From NCBI RefSeq assembly GCF_009709555.1, contig NZ_WJBG01000114.1:1-64000 (forward strand): a stretch of 64,000 bases of DNA, in the 5' to 3' direction. Source of the DNA: Streptomyces blattellae. Lineage in GTDB: Bacteria; Actinomycetota; Actinomycetes; Streptomycetales; Streptomycetaceae. The notes under the pieces are model-generated. The model worked only from the letters and a program-made list of their open reading frames with translations. It did no database searches and was not told the DNA's origin. This document shows positions 55,943-64,000 of the stretch, piece by piece (position 1 is the first letter of the stretch; every line of letters starts with the position of its first letter). The translations under genes were made by a program, and so were the position numbers.

Positions 55943-56521
55943 TCAGGCCAGCGTCCTGAAATCCCGGTCGTAGTAGACCATCGGGGACCCCTCACCCAGC
56001 CGTACACCCGTCACCCGGCCGATCAGGACCGTATGGTCCCCGGCCGGGTGACGTGCGTGTGCCTCGCAGTCCAGCTCGGACAGGGCCTGCTTCACCGTCG
56101 GCAGTCCGCCGGGGCTCAGCCGCATCCCGCCGGACGCGAACTTGTCGGTGCCCTTGGTGGCGAACCGCAGCGCGAGCGGCTGGTGGACCGGGGCCAGCAC
56201 GCTCACCGCGAAACGGTCGCAGCGCGCGAACGACCGCGCCGAATCGGCCGAGTTCGCCAGGCACACCAGGACCATCGGCGGCTCCAGCGACACCGAGCAG
56301 AAGGAACTGGCGGTGAATCCGCGGGGGGTGCCGTCCTGGCACCGGGTGGTCACCACCACGACGCCGGAGGGAAAGCGGGCCATCGCGGTCCGGAACTCCT
56401 CGGGCACCACCAGCGCTTCGGCCAGGGCTACGTCGTCCGGTACGGCCATGTCAGCCGGTATGTCTACGTCAGCGGCTATGTCTACGTCAGCCGGTATGTC
56501 TACGTCCTGCTGTTCCGTCAT
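55943..56521 (-). CDS. flavin reductase, HpaC/ActVB type
   Basis: This 192-residue protein belongs to the flavin reductase-like FMN-binding family: RFPSGVVVVTT, RGFTASSFCSVSLEPPMVLVCLA and the C-terminal LIGRVTGVRLGEG with VYYDRDF. Such enzymes supply reduced flavin to a partner oxygenase. The gene lies 85 bp downstream of a class D-type monooxygenase gene on the same strand, so they probably form a two-component system. The N-terminus carries three hexapeptide repeats, VDIPAD-type, encoded by 18-bp tandem repeats and not part of the family fold. Confidence 0.9.
   Translation of the reverse strand: MTEQQDVDIPADVDIAADVDIPADMAVPDDVALAEALVVPEEFRTAMARFPSGVVVVTTRCQDGTPRGFTASSFCSVSLEPPMVLVCLANSADSARSFARCDRFAVSVLAPVHQPLALRFATKGTDKFASGGMRLSPGGLPTVKQALSELDCEAHARHPAGDHTVLIGRVTGVRLGEGSPMVYYDRDFRTLA
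56450..56503 (-). repeat. 18-bp tandem repeat in the flavin reductase N-terminus
   Basis: Three units of GTCAGCCGGTATGTCTAC (the second differs at two bases) run at 56450, 56468 and 56486. They encode VDIPAD, VDIAAD, VDIPAD. A fourth, decayed unit lies on the low-coordinate side. Copies this similar suggest recent expansion. Confidence 0.85.
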
Positions 56522-56606
56522 GACGGCCGCACCACCTGTTGGCCTCGGCGTGTTTCAAGGTCGACTATGACGCCGCCGCCCCTGCCCAGCAACCGGACGA
56601 CGTACG

Positions 56607-57782
56607 TCACACGGGCTTGGTCCGCCCCGCGCCGGACAGCGCCCAGGCGCCGTACGCCGCACCGGTGGACTCGAAGGAGAGCGCCACATGGGAGGCGGCG
56701 CTGTTCACGTCCCGCCAGAAGCGCTGCACCGGGTCGGTGGCGGACTGTCCGGACGTCCCGCTGGTGCGGAAGACCCGGCCGACCGCCGAGACCAGCAGCT
56801 CCACCGCCAGCGCGAGATCCCTGGCCCCACGGACCGCCGCCTCCCCCTCCGGCGGGGTCTCCGTGCCGTCGGCGACCGCCGCGGTACGCCGGACGAGGAG
56901 TTCCGCGGCGTCCACCTCGGCGGCCGAACGGGCCAGGGAGATCTGCGTCGAGGGCATCTCGCTCACGGCCCGGCCCCGCCGGTCGACCCGGGAGGCGGTC
57001 CGCTCGACCCAGGCCGTCATCGCGCCCCGCACGGCGCCGACCAGCGGGGCGGCGAACGGCAGCGAGTTCACGGCGTACATCGGCACGATGTGGCAGCGCG
57101 CGTCCGACGCGGGCGCCCGCCCGGCATGGACGGCGGACCGTGCCAGGGTGCGGTGCTCGGGCACGTGGACGTCGGAGAGGACCAGGGTGTCGCTGCCGGT
57201 CCCGCGCATGCCCACGGAGAACCAGCTGTCGGTGATGGTGAAGTCGGCCTTGGGCACCGCGAAGTACCGCACTTCGGGCCGCCCGTCGACGGACTGCCCG
57301 TCGACGGACTGCCCGTCCGGTACGGCCGCGCAGGCCAGCGCCCAGTCGGCGAAGTGCACCCCGCTGATGTACTTCCACTCGCCGCTCAGCCGCCAGCCGC
57401 CTGCCACCCGCTCCGCCCTGCCGGACGGCATGAGCGCGGCGGCCACCATGGTGTCCGGGCCGTCCGCCCAGATCTCCGCCTGCCCCTCGGCGGGCAGGAA
57501 CGCCGCGTAGCGTCCCGCGTAGGCGGACAGCGACGCCGCCCAGGCCGCCGACGTACATCCCTGTCCGACCACGAAGACCGCCGAGGTCAGCTCGGAGAAG
57601 CCGCCGGCCGTGCCGCCGTGCGCCACCGGCACGAAGTGCCGCGCGAAACCGGCGTCGCGCACCGCGTGGACCACCTGCGGCGAAAGGCGCCGGGCGGCCT
57701 CCGCCTCCTCCGTGTGCCGGGCCGCGATGCCGGCGACCTGGGACGCCCGAGCCACGATCGTCGACATGTTGTCGTACGACAT
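56607..57782 (-). CDS. flavin-dependent monooxygenase, acyl-CoA dehydrogenase fold
   Basis: This 391-residue enzyme has the acyl-CoA dehydrogenase fold, but lacks the fatty-acyl catalytic Glu context. It ends with PVQRFWRDVNSAASHVALSFES, the pattern of two-component FMNH2-dependent oxygenases (HsaA, ActVA-ORF5, DszC type). Middle parts include WKYISGVHFADWALA and DSWFSVGMRGTGSDTLVLSDVHVPEH. With the neighbouring reductase it should hydroxylate an aromatic or polyketide-like substrate that is not identified here. ATG at 57782 follows GAGGTGG. As I recall this pair is absent from the same place in S. coelicolor. Confidence 0.85.
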   Translation of the reverse strand: MSYDNMSTIVARASQVAGIAARHTEEAEAARRLSPQVVHAVRDAGFARHFVPVAHGGTAGGFSELTSAVFVVGQGCTSAAWAASLSAYAGRYAAFLPAEGQAEIWADGPDTMVAAALMPSGRAERVAGGWRLSGEWKYISGVHFADWALACAAVPDGQSVDGQSVDGRPEVRYFAVPKADFTITDSWFSVGMRGTGSDTLVLSDVHVPEHRTLARSAVHAGRAPASDARCHIVPMYAVNSLPFAAPLVGAVRGAMTAWVERTASRVDRRGRAVSEMPSTQISLARSAAEVDAAELLVRRTAAVADGTETPPEGEAAVRGARDLALAVELLVSAVGRVFRTSGTSGQSATDPVQRFWRDVNSAASHVALSFESTGAAYGAWALSGAGRTKPV

Positions 57783-57921
57783 CTTGTCCAACCACCTCCG
57801 CCGATATGGCGGCAGTGTTCCGAACGCGGTTCGACGCCGACGGCACCCCGGGCCGTGCCCGGCCCGGCCGTCACCCGACCGGCGTCATATGTGAAGACCG
57901 CGGCGAATCCGGGACCGGGCC

Positions 57922-58005
57922 GGCTCAGACACGGACCGCGGCGGCTCAGATCCGGACCGCGATGGCTCAGATACGGACCGCGATGGCTCAGATACGGACC
58001 TCGAC
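57922..58005 (-). repeat. 21-bp tandem repeat at the 3' end of the RDD gene
   Basis: Four 21-bp units begin at 57922, 57943, 57964 and 57985, each starting GGCTCAGA. The last contains the RDD stop codon (57988-57990), so the other three are duplicated gene ends, each with the same in-frame stop TGA. They extend into the gap before the monooxygenase gene. Confidence 0.85.
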
Positions 58006-58455
58006 CGTGCGTGCCAGCCGGTCGTGCAGTCCGCGTCCGTCGCGGTCCCAGATCAGGGCCGGGACCGCGACACAGAGCAGGGCCGAGCGCAGCAGGGGGC
58101 GGAGCGGGCTGGCGGCGCCGGTGTCCAGGTGGACGACGCGCAGGCCGAAGAGGCGCTTGCCGGGCGTGAAGCCGATCGTGCCGACGGTCAGGGCGCTCAT
58201 GACGAAGAAGACGAGCAGGGCCCAGTTGCTGGTCGCCTGGTCGTAGCCGTCCGTGATGAGACCGTATGCGATCAAGAGGCACAGCGCCCAGTCCACGGCG
58301 AGGGCGCCGAGGCGGCGGCCGGGGCGGGCGATCGAACCGGGCCCGTCCTCCGGGAGACCGAGCTGCTCTCCGCGGTATCCAAAGTCGGCCCCGGCGTCTT
58401 CCATGGCCGCGCGGGGGCCGGAAAGCCACGATCCGATTGCTTGCCTCTTGTCCAC
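57988..58455 (-). CDS. RDD-family membrane protein
   Basis: This 155-residue protein has an RDD domain: [22 protein letters not shown] (first helix with the conserved Arg and Asp), [30 protein letters not shown] and a third helix near [16 protein letters not shown]. It probably transports or exchanges a small ion or solute, but this is not established. GTG at 58455 has a weak ribosome binding site. It stands divergent from glnA, its usual neighbour in Streptomyces. Confidence 0.9.
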   Translation of the reverse strand: MDKRQAIGSWLSGPRAAMEDAGADFGYRGEQLGLPEDGPGSIARPGRRLGALAVDWALCLLIAYGLITDGYDQATSNWALLVFFVMSALTVGTIGFTPGKRLFGLRVVHLDTGAASPLRPLLRSALLCVAVPALIWDRDGRGLHDRLARTVEVRI

Positions 58456-58530
58456 CCGTACACGGTACTGCGCGCCTGTCCGACCAGGGCACGGCGGGGT
58501 GTTTCCGGGCTACCGTGGAACCCGAGCCGG

Positions 58531-58568
58531 TTAACTTGTGCGAAACAAATGGGTCACGCCAGAGAAAT
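58531..58568 (+). promoter_or_regulatory. GlnR binding site upstream of glnA
   Basis: The four half-sites are TTAAC (58531-58535), GAAAC (58542-58546), GTCAC (58553-58557) and GAAAT (58564-58568), each separated by six bases. This fits the known Streptomyces GlnR pattern of alternating GTnAC and GAAAC boxes. A likely -10 element TAGGGT follows at about 58578. GlnR itself is not in the window. Confidence 0.8.
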
Positions 58569-58664
58569 CACGCGTCCCTAGGGTCGAGGTCAGCGTGTGC
58601 CACCGCACTGGCCGCACGAACGAACTACCACCCCGGCGGGACGGTCGGGAGTAGGAGGAGCTGG

Positions 58665-60074
58665 ATGTTCCAGAACGCCGACGAGGCCAAGAAGTTCATC
58701 GCGGACGAGGACGTCAAGTTCATCGACGTCCGCTTCTGCGACCTCCCGGGCGTCATGCAGCACTTCACGGTGCCTGTCGATGCGTTCGACCCGGATGACG
58801 AGCTGGCGTTCGACGGCTCCTCGATCCGCGGCTTCCAGGCCATCCACGAGTCCGACATGGCGCTGCGCGCGGACCTGTCGACCGCCCGCGTCGACCCGTT
58901 CCGCCGCGACAAGACGCTGAACATCAACTTCTTCATCCACGACCCGATCACCGGCGAGCAGTACAGCCGTGACCCGCGCAACGTGGCGAAGAAGGCCGAG
59001 GCGTACCTCGCGTCCACGGGTATCGCCGACACCGCGTACTTCGGCCCCGAGGCCGAGTTCTACGTCTTCGACAGCGTCCGCTTCGCGACCAGCGCGAACG
59101 AGTCCTTCTACCACATCGACTCCGAGGCCGGCGCCTGGAACACCGGCGCCATCGAGGACAACCGCGGTTACAAGGTCCGCTACAAGGGCGGCTACTTCCC
59201 GGTCCCGCCGGTCGACCACTTCGCCGACCTGCGCGCCGAGATCACCCTGGAGCTGGAGAAGGCCGGCCTGAAGGTCGAGCGCCAGCACCACGAGGTGGGC
59301 ACCGCCGGCCAGGCGGAGATCAACTACAAGTTCAACACGCTGCTCCACGCCGCCGACGACCTCCAGCTCTTCAAGTACATCGTGAAGAACGTCGCCTGGC
59401 GCAACGGCAAGACCGCGACCTTCATGCCGAAGCCGATCTTCGGCGACAACGGCTCGGGCATGCACGTCCACCAGTCCCTGTGGGCCGGCGGCTCCCCGCT
59501 CTTCTACGACGAGGCCGGTTACGCGGGCCTGTCGGACACCGCCCGCTACTACATCGGCGGCATCCTCAAGCACGCCCCGTCGCTGCTGGCCTTCACCAAC
59601 CCGACGGTGAACTCGTACCACCGCCTGGTCCCGGGCTTCGAGGCGCCGGTCAACCTGGTGTACTCGCAGCGCAACCGCTCCGCGGCCATGCGTATCCCGA
59701 TCACGGGCTCCAACCCGAAGGCCAAGCGCGTCGAGTTCCGCGCGCCCGACTCCTCCGGCAACCCGTACCTGGCCTTCTCGGCCCTGCTCCTCGCGGGCCT
59801 GGACGGCATCAAGAACAAGATCGAGCCGGCCGAGCCGATCGACAAGGACCTGTACGAGCTGGCTCCCGAGGAGCACGCGGGCGTCCCGCAGGTCCCGACC
59901 TCCCTCCCGGCCGTCCTCGACTCCCTTGAGCGCGACCACGAGTTCCTCCTCCAGGGCGACGTGTTCACCGCCGACCTGATCGAGACGTGGATCGACTTCA
60001 AGCGCACGAACGAGATCGCGCCGCTGCAGCTGCGTCCGCACCCGCACGAGTTCGAGCTGTACTTCGACGTGTGA
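58665..60074 (+). CDS. glnA: glutamine synthetase type I
   Basis: GlnA (469 residues) makes glutamine from glutamate and ammonia and forms a dodecamer. Motifs include DGSSIRGFQ near the N-terminus, [10 protein letters not shown], the ATP-binding [16 protein letters not shown], and NRSAAMRIP. The Tyr in [11 protein letters not shown] is the expected adenylylation site. GGAGGAG precedes ATG at 58665. The GlnR site and the -10 element explain nitrogen control. A hairpin terminator follows. Confidence 0.98.
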   Translation: MFQNADEAKKFIADEDVKFIDVRFCDLPGVMQHFTVPVDAFDPDDELAFDGSSIRGFQAIHESDMALRADLSTARVDPFRRDKTLNINFFIHDPITGEQYSRDPRNVAKKAEAYLASTGIADTAYFGPEAEFYVFDSVRFATSANESFYHIDSEAGAWNTGAIEDNRGYKVRYKGGYFPVPPVDHFADLRAEITLELEKAGLKVERQHHEVGTAGQAEINYKFNTLLHAADDLQLFKYIVKNVAWRNGKTATFMPKPIFGDNGSGMHVHQSLWAGGSPLFYDEAGYAGLSDTARYYIGGILKHAPSLLAFTNPTVNSYHRLVPGFEAPVNLVYSQRNRSAAMRIPITGSNPKAKRVEFRAPDSSGNPYLAFSALLLAGLDGIKNKIEPAEPIDKDLYELAPEEHAGVPQVPTSLPAVLDSLERDHEFLLQGDVFTADLIETWIDFKRTNEIAPLQLRPHPHEFELYFDV

Positions 60075-60104
60075 TCGGCGTGTGATCGGCGTCTGTGCCT
60101 CCGG

Positions 60105-60142
60105 CGGCGCCCCCGTTCCTGGTTCTCAGGGCGGGGGCGCCG
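60105..60142 (+). terminator. terminator after glnA
   Basis: CGGCGCCCCCG (60105-60115) pairs with CGGGGGCGCCG (60132-60142), with a small CCTG/CAGG stem inside the loop. It lies 30 bp past the glnA stop. Confidence 0.85.
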
Positions 60143-60183
60143 TCGTATCTTGGGGGTACGACTGTTCGAGGAAGGTAACGGGG

Positions 60184-60450
60184 ATGGCCGAACAGCACGA
60201 CGGGGAGCGGGAGTACGACCTGAGGTGGGCGGACTCGGCCGAGCACAAGGAGCCCTCCGCGCGGGCCCGGATGCTGGCCGCGCGCTGGAAGGAGAATCCC
60301 CCCGGTCCCGTGCCGTTCCGTGGTGACGCCGATCCGGTGCGCAGGCGTCGGCGTGGGCGCTCGCCGTGGATATCGACGGCGGTGGTGCTCGGCTGCGTGG
60401 CCGCGGTGATCGTCCTCCTGGGCTACGCCGACTTCCGGGCTCCCTGGTAA
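60184..60450 (+). CDS. small single-pass membrane protein
   Basis: The gene encodes 88 residues: a charged N-terminal part (HDGEREYDLRWADSAEHKEP), an Arg-rich stretch and one C-terminal membrane helix (ISTAVVLGCVAAVIVLLGYA). The bulk faces the cytoplasm. GAGGAAGG precedes ATG at 60184. It is a conserved neighbour of glnA in Streptomyces as I recall; the function is unknown. Confidence 0.85.
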   Translation: MAEQHDGEREYDLRWADSAEHKEPSARARMLAARWKENPPGPVPFRGDADPVRRRRRGRSPWISTAVVLGCVAAVIVLLGYADFRAPW

Positions 60451-60572
60451 GGATCTTCGCGGCTCCTGATTCTGCGGGCTTTGCGGCTCCTAGAACTGAT
60501 CGCGACCGCGTCATGGCGTGGCCGGGTGCACACTGGCAGTGGGGCGAGTGCCTGACTGCCGAGGTGATGCAG

Positions 60573-61490
60573 ATGCAGAGCCGATTCCAGAGCGACCGGC
60601 GCCTGACCGTGCGGATGACGGCCACGCTTTTTCTGCTCGGATTGCTGTACGTGGCCTTTGTCGCCGCGCTGATCGCGCTGCTGAAGTCCTGGGTCCTGGT
60701 CGTGGTGGTCGCGGCGGCCATTCTGGGGGCTCAGTACTGGTTCTCCGACCGGATCGCGCTGTTCGCGATGCGCGGGCGGGTGGTGGAGCGCGAGGAATAC
60801 CCGGAGCTGCACGCGGTGATCGACCGGCTGTGCACGCTTGCGGACCTGCCCAAGCCGACGGTCGCCGTATCCGATATGGACATGCCGAACGCGTTCGCCA
60901 CCGGGCGCAACGCCGACAAGTCCGTGATCTGCGTGACCACCGGTCTGCTACGACGTCTGGAGCCGGCCGAGCTGGAAGGCGTACTGGCGCACGAGCTGTC
61001 GCATGTGGCGCACAAGGACGTCGCCGTGATCACGATCGCGTCGTTCCTCGGTGTGATCGCGGGGCTGATCGTGCGGTTCGCGTTCTACTCGCAGCTCTTC
61101 GGCGGCGGGCGCCGGGACCAGAACACCGCGGTGGTCTTCATGGCGGTGATGGGTGTCTCCGCGGCCGTCTACGCGATCAGCTTCGTGCTGATCCGGTCCC
61201 TGTCCCGGTACCGGGAGCTGGCGGCGGACCGGGCGGCGGCGCTGCTGACCGGCCGCCCCTCGACACTGGCGTCCGCGCTGACCAAGGTGTCGGGCGACAT
61301 CGCCCGGATCCCGACCAAGGACCTGCGGACGGCGCAGGCCTTCAACGCCTTCTACTTCACCCCGGCCCTGGGCAAGGAGCCCGGCATCGCCCGCTACTTC
61401 TCCACCCACCCCAGCCTGGAGCAGCGGATCGACCAACTGGCACGGATCTCCGCCGAGTTGGGTGAGGCGGCGGCTCCCGGAAAGGGGTGA
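60573..61490 (+). CDS. htpX: HtpX-type M48 membrane metalloprotease
   Basis: This 305-residue zinc protease degrades damaged membrane proteins. The zinc site is HELSH (140-144), with the third ligand in SRYRELAADRAAALLTG. Two N-terminal helices (about 15-52) and two central ones anchor it. ATG at 60573 has GAGG upstream at 8 bases. Its stop lies 2 bp before the pspAB start, so they are coupled. Confidence 0.94.
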   Translation: MQSRFQSDRRLTVRMTATLFLLGLLYVAFVAALIALLKSWVLVVVVAAAILGAQYWFSDRIALFAMRGRVVEREEYPELHAVIDRLCTLADLPKPTVAVSDMDMPNAFATGRNADKSVICVTTGLLRRLEPAELEGVLAHELSHVAHKDVAVITIASFLGVIAGLIVRFAFYSQLFGGGRRDQNTAVVFMAVMGVSAAVYAISFVLIRSLSRYRELAADRAAALLTGRPSTLASALTKVSGDIARIPTKDLRTAQAFNAFYFTPALGKEPGIARYFSTHPSLEQRIDQLARISAELGEAAAPGKG

Positions 61491-61492
61491 GC

Positions 61493-62083
61493 ATGGGATT
61501 GCTGGACATCCTCCTCGGTCGTACGAAGCCGGTCGCGCCCGACCTCGACCAGCTCTTCGCACTGCCGTCGGCGGCGGTGACGCTCCAGGCTGCGGCCTCC
61601 TTCACACCGACCGGGCGGGGGGCGGTGTGCTTCGCCACGGTCGAGGGGGCGGCCTTCGAGCAGACGCACCGCGAGGTCCAGGCGCTGCTGGACGCGGACG
61701 CCGGCCGCGACGGACTGCCGGTGGAGTTGCGACGCGACAGGTACGGCTACTCCTGGCTGATCTCGCACCGCGCCCCCGACGAGCTGCCGCTCCTGGTCAA
61801 CGACCTGCATGCGGTGAACACCTCGATGGAGGTCAACGGCTTCGGGCCGCAGCTGCTGTGCTCCCTGGCCAGCTTCCGCCACACGGCCGACGACCGGCCG
61901 CTGGCGCTGGTCTACCTCTACAAGCGTGGCACCTTCTACCCACTGTGTATGCTCCCTGGCCAGCACAGACGCGACAACGCACTGGAACTGCAGGTAGCCC
62001 CACTGCTGAAGAACGACTTGCGCATCGAGGAGGACAAGGCGCGCTGGTTCCCGCTCTGGGACGCACCGGGGCTGATCGACTGA
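61493..62083 (+). CDS. pspAB: PspA-associated protein PspAB
   Basis: This 196-residue soluble protein begins MGLLDILLGRTKPVAPDLDQLFALPSA, as PspAB proteins do. Relatives are found with HtpX and in PspA stress systems. Here the pspA and pspAA genes lie 37 kb upstream. AAAGGGG precedes ATG at 61493; GTG at 61487 is an alternative. Confidence 0.88.
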   Translation: MGLLDILLGRTKPVAPDLDQLFALPSAAVTLQAAASFTPTGRGAVCFATVEGAAFEQTHREVQALLDADAGRDGLPVELRRDRYGYSWLISHRAPDELPLLVNDLHAVNTSMEVNGFGPQLLCSLASFRHTADDRPLALVYLYKRGTFYPLCMLPGQHRRDNALELQVAPLLKNDLRIEEDKARWFPLWDAPGLID

Positions 62084-62128
62084 ACCTTCACCCGAGGGTG
62101 TCTACAGATACAAAGAGGAGCTTCCCCC

Positions 62129-62896
62129 TTGTCCCTCGCGCCTTTCGTCGACGAGTACGACGGTGAACTTCTCAGAGGGATCTACGGCGGTGACGGCGAC
62201 GGTGGCCCGGACGAGCGGGCCACCGTCGTTCTGCTGCACGGCGCGGGCGTACTCGGCAGCAAGGAGCGACTGCTCCCGCTGCTGGGCGAGTTCGTCGCCC
62301 GGGGCTGCCACGGCATCGCCTTCGACTTCTCGGGGCACGGCGAAAGCACGGGCGAGCTGCGGGAGTTGAGCCTGCGCCGGCGCTTCGAGCAGGCCGTGTC
62401 CGTGATCGACACGCGCGCGGGCGGCCCGCTGGTGCTGGTCGGGTTCAGCATGAGCGGCCAGACGGTGGCCGACCTCGCCCGGCACTACGGCGACCGGGTC
62501 GTGACCCTCGGCCTGTGCGCACCCGCCGTATACGCGGCCGCGGCATGGGACGTTCCGTTCGGAGTCGGCGACGGCCCCTTCAGCACGATCATCCGTACGC
62601 CCGACAGCTGGTGTGCCTCCCCCGCGCTGGATGCCCTTCGTGCGTACGAGGGCCGGGCGGTGCTGGCGGTTCCTGGCACGGACGCGGTCATCCCGCCCGC
62701 CGTGACGGAGGCGGTCCAGGATGCGCTGGCCACGCGCGCGCAGTTCACACGCTTCGACCTGCCCGACGCGGACCACATGCTGGGCCAGTGGTTCCGCGAA
62801 CACGCCGACGACCGGGGGAGGTTCGTGGACGCGGTGCTGACGCCGCCCCCGATTGTCAGTGGCGTCCGCGATGATGCGTTCACGGACGTGAGGTGA
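62129..62896 (+). CDS. alpha/beta hydrolase
   Basis: This 255-residue protein has an alpha/beta hydrolase fold: VVLLHGAGVLGSK (oxyanion loop), FDFSGHGES, and the nucleophile Ser in GFSMSGQ. The catalytic His is probably in DADHMLGQW. The start is TTG at 62129, with AAAGAGGAG 8 bases upstream. The substrate is unknown. It is 15 bp upstream of the winged-helix gene and may be cotranscribed. Confidence 0.9.
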   Translation: MSLAPFVDEYDGELLRGIYGGDGDGGPDERATVVLLHGAGVLGSKERLLPLLGEFVARGCHGIAFDFSGHGESTGELRELSLRRRFEQAVSVIDTRAGGPLVLVGFSMSGQTVADLARHYGDRVVTLGLCAPAVYAAAAWDVPFGVGDGPFSTIIRTPDSWCASPALDALRAYEGRAVLAVPGTDAVIPPAVTEAVQDALATRAQFTRFDLPDADHMLGQWFREHADDRGRFVDAVLTPPPIVSGVRDDAFTDVR

Positions 62897-62910
62897 CGGG
62901 TGGAGGCCGG

Positions 62911-64000
62911 ATGGGTGAGGGGCGGCGGTACGTCGATGCGGTGCAGCGGCGAGCGCGGGTGGGGCTGCGGCATCGGCTGGCGGGTGCGGCGCGGGCGGTG
63001 ACGCCGGAGGAGATCGCCCGGTCGCTGGTCGCGCTGCACGGCACCGACCCGGCGACGGTGTATCTGGCGGTGGGCGCACGGCTCCGGGAGCCGGCGATGA
63101 CGGTGCCCGAGACCGAGCGGGCCCTCTACACGGACCGCGCACTGGTCCGGATGCACGGCATGCGGCACACCGTCTTCGTGTTCCCGTCCGACCTGACCGC
63201 GATCGTGCACGCCTCCACGGGCATCGCCGTCGCCGCCCGTGAGCGCGCCAACCTGCTCAAGCAGATGGCGGCGGGCGGGGCGCCGGACGCGGCCTGGCTC
63301 AAGGAGGTCGAGGAGTCCACGCTGGCCGTGCTGGCGCGTCGCGGGCAGGCGACGGCGGCCGAACTGGCGCAGGAGGAGCCGCGGTTGAGAGAGCGGTTCC
63401 TGTACGGCGCCGGGAAGAGCTACGAGGGGGTGCACACCGTCTCGACCCGGCTGCTGCGGCTGCTGGGTCAGGAGGGGAGGGTCGTACGCGGGCGGCCGCT
63501 CGGGTCCTGGACGTCGTCCCAGTTCCGCTGGGCTCCGGCGCCCACGCATCCCGAACTGGACGTCGCCGAGGCCCAGGCCGCCCTGCTCGGCCGCTGGCTG
63601 ACAGCGTGCGGCCCGGCCACCGAGGCCGACCTCAAGTGGTGGACCGGCTGGAAGGTGACCGAGGTACGCCGCGCCCTCAAGGCGATCGGCGCGGAGGAGG
63701 TGCGGCTCGACGAGGGCACGGGCCACGTCGCCGCCGGTGACACCGACCCCGTGGCCGGGCCCGCCGAACCGTGGGCCGCGCTGCTGCCCGCCCTCGACCC
63801 GACGGCGATGGGCTGGCAGCACCGCGACTGGTACCTCTCCCCCGCCCTGCGCCCCAGCCTCTTCGACCGCAGCGGCAACATAGGGCCGACGGTGTGGTGG
63901 AACGGGCGGGTGATCGGGGGCTGGGCCCAGCGGGCCGACGGCGAGGTCGTGTGGCGCGTGCTGGACGGGGAGGGCGTCGGCAGCGAGGCGGAGGCGGCGA
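62911..64000 (+). CDS. winged-helix DNA-binding domain protein (HTH_42/AlkZ-like), partial
   Basis: The frame is open from ATG at 62911 to the window end (363 codons), with no stop. The protein resembles the HTH_42 superfamily that includes AlkZ DNA glycosylases: VDAVQRRARVGLRHRL, then WGLR-like TEADLKWWTGWKVTEVRRAL and LLPALDPTAMGWQHRDWYL near the end. The segment where AlkZ has its Gln-containing catalytic motif reads LHGTDPATVYLA here, so glycosylase activity is uncertain. GGAGG lies 5 bases before the start. Confidence 0.85.
   Translation, partial: MGEGRRYVDAVQRRARVGLRHRLAGAARAVTPEEIARSLVALHGTDPATVYLAVGARLREPAMTVPETERALYTDRALVRMHGMRHTVFVFPSDLTAIVHASTGIAVAARERANLLKQMAAGGAPDAAWLKEVEESTLAVLARRGQATAAELAQEEPRLRERFLYGAGKSYEGVHTVSTRLLRLLGQEGRVVRGRPLGSWTSSQFRWAPAPTHPELDVAEAQAALLGRWLTACGPATEADLKWWTGWKVTEVRRALKAIGAEEVRLDEGTGHVAAGDTDPVAGPAEPWAALLPALDPTAMGWQHRDWYLSPALRPSLFDRSGNIGPTVWWNGRVIGGWAQRADGEVVWRVLDGEGVGSEAEAA

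Noticed and set aside
55943-57782. Reading the monooxygenase as a fatty acyl-CoA dehydrogenase
   Set aside because: The C-terminal FWRDVNSAASHVALSFE pattern and the adjacent flavin reductase fit a two-component oxygenase better than beta-oxidation.
58590-60047. A 485-residue minus-strand open frame over glnA
   Set aside because: Antisense to glnA with no recognisable fold.

Overview
The window is chromosomal DNA of a Streptomyces-type actinomycete. The evidence is very high GC with strong third-position GC bias, frequent GTG starts, GGAGG-like ribosome binding sites, and marker genes such as actinobacterial qcrCAB/ctaCDEF, pspAA/pspA, a GlnR-type site before glnA, and an NsdA-like regulator. 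From memory the gene order is that of the conserved core around the qcr-cta to glnA region of S. coelicolor. No database was consulted.

Layout. 1-1786: an IS1182-type insertion sequence that appears to sit inside the terminator hairpin of qcrB. 1832-11092: the aerobic respiratory supercomplex in two leftward units, ctaE-qcrC-qcrA-qcrB and ctaC-ctaD-ctaF. Between them lie a degenerate receiver protein and an L,D-transpeptidase lipoprotein. 11380-18845: a cysteine desulfurase fused to a TusA domain, a miniature repeat element, an adenosine kinase-like PfkB kinase, a repeat-rich membrane protein, erpA and nadA. 18864-24291 (minus strand): a Ser/Thr kinase with a beta-propeller, a two-component pair, and pspAA/pspA envelope-stress genes. 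24623-27752: DUF3043, a methyltransferase with an apparent CTG start, an HtrA-like lipoprotein protease and a small protein. 27882-32811: late cobalamin genes (MBL-cobU fusion, cobT, cobS) interleaved with a zinc-ribbon methyltransferase and a membrane protein. 33040-41971: pepA and the 2-oxoacid dehydrogenase block lpd, sucB, gntR, aceE, with a candidate operator over the aceE promoter. 42154-52356: a WYL regulator, small proteins, and a cell-envelope group (FemX-like, PGRP amidase, MarP-like protease), then acetyltransferase, epimerase, FAD oxidoreductase and NsdA-like regulator. 52605-55904: lipB, lipA, a small protein and DUF4191. 55943-57782: a two-component flavin monooxygenase module bounded by tandem repeats. 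57988-64000: RDD protein, glnA, small membrane protein, htpX-pspAB, an alpha/beta hydrolase, and a winged-helix protein cut by the window end.

How the parts fit. Most genes serve core energy and cofactor metabolism. LipB and LipA make the lipoyl groups that SucB needs and that Lpd reoxidises. ErpA and the desulfurase supply Fe-S clusters and sulfur for QcrA, NadA and LipA. PspA/PspAA and HtpX/PspAB together form an envelope-stress set. The accessory layer consists of the IS, two dispersed intergenic repeat families, a MITE-like element and the monooxygenase module. I saw no CRISPR array, prophage, tRNA, rRNA or complete biosynthetic cluster. The most interesting items are the monooxygenase module with its flanking repeats, the aceE operator, the IS in the qcrB terminator, the MBL-CobU fusion with a decayed metal site, the degenerate receiver beside ctaE, and the repeat families.
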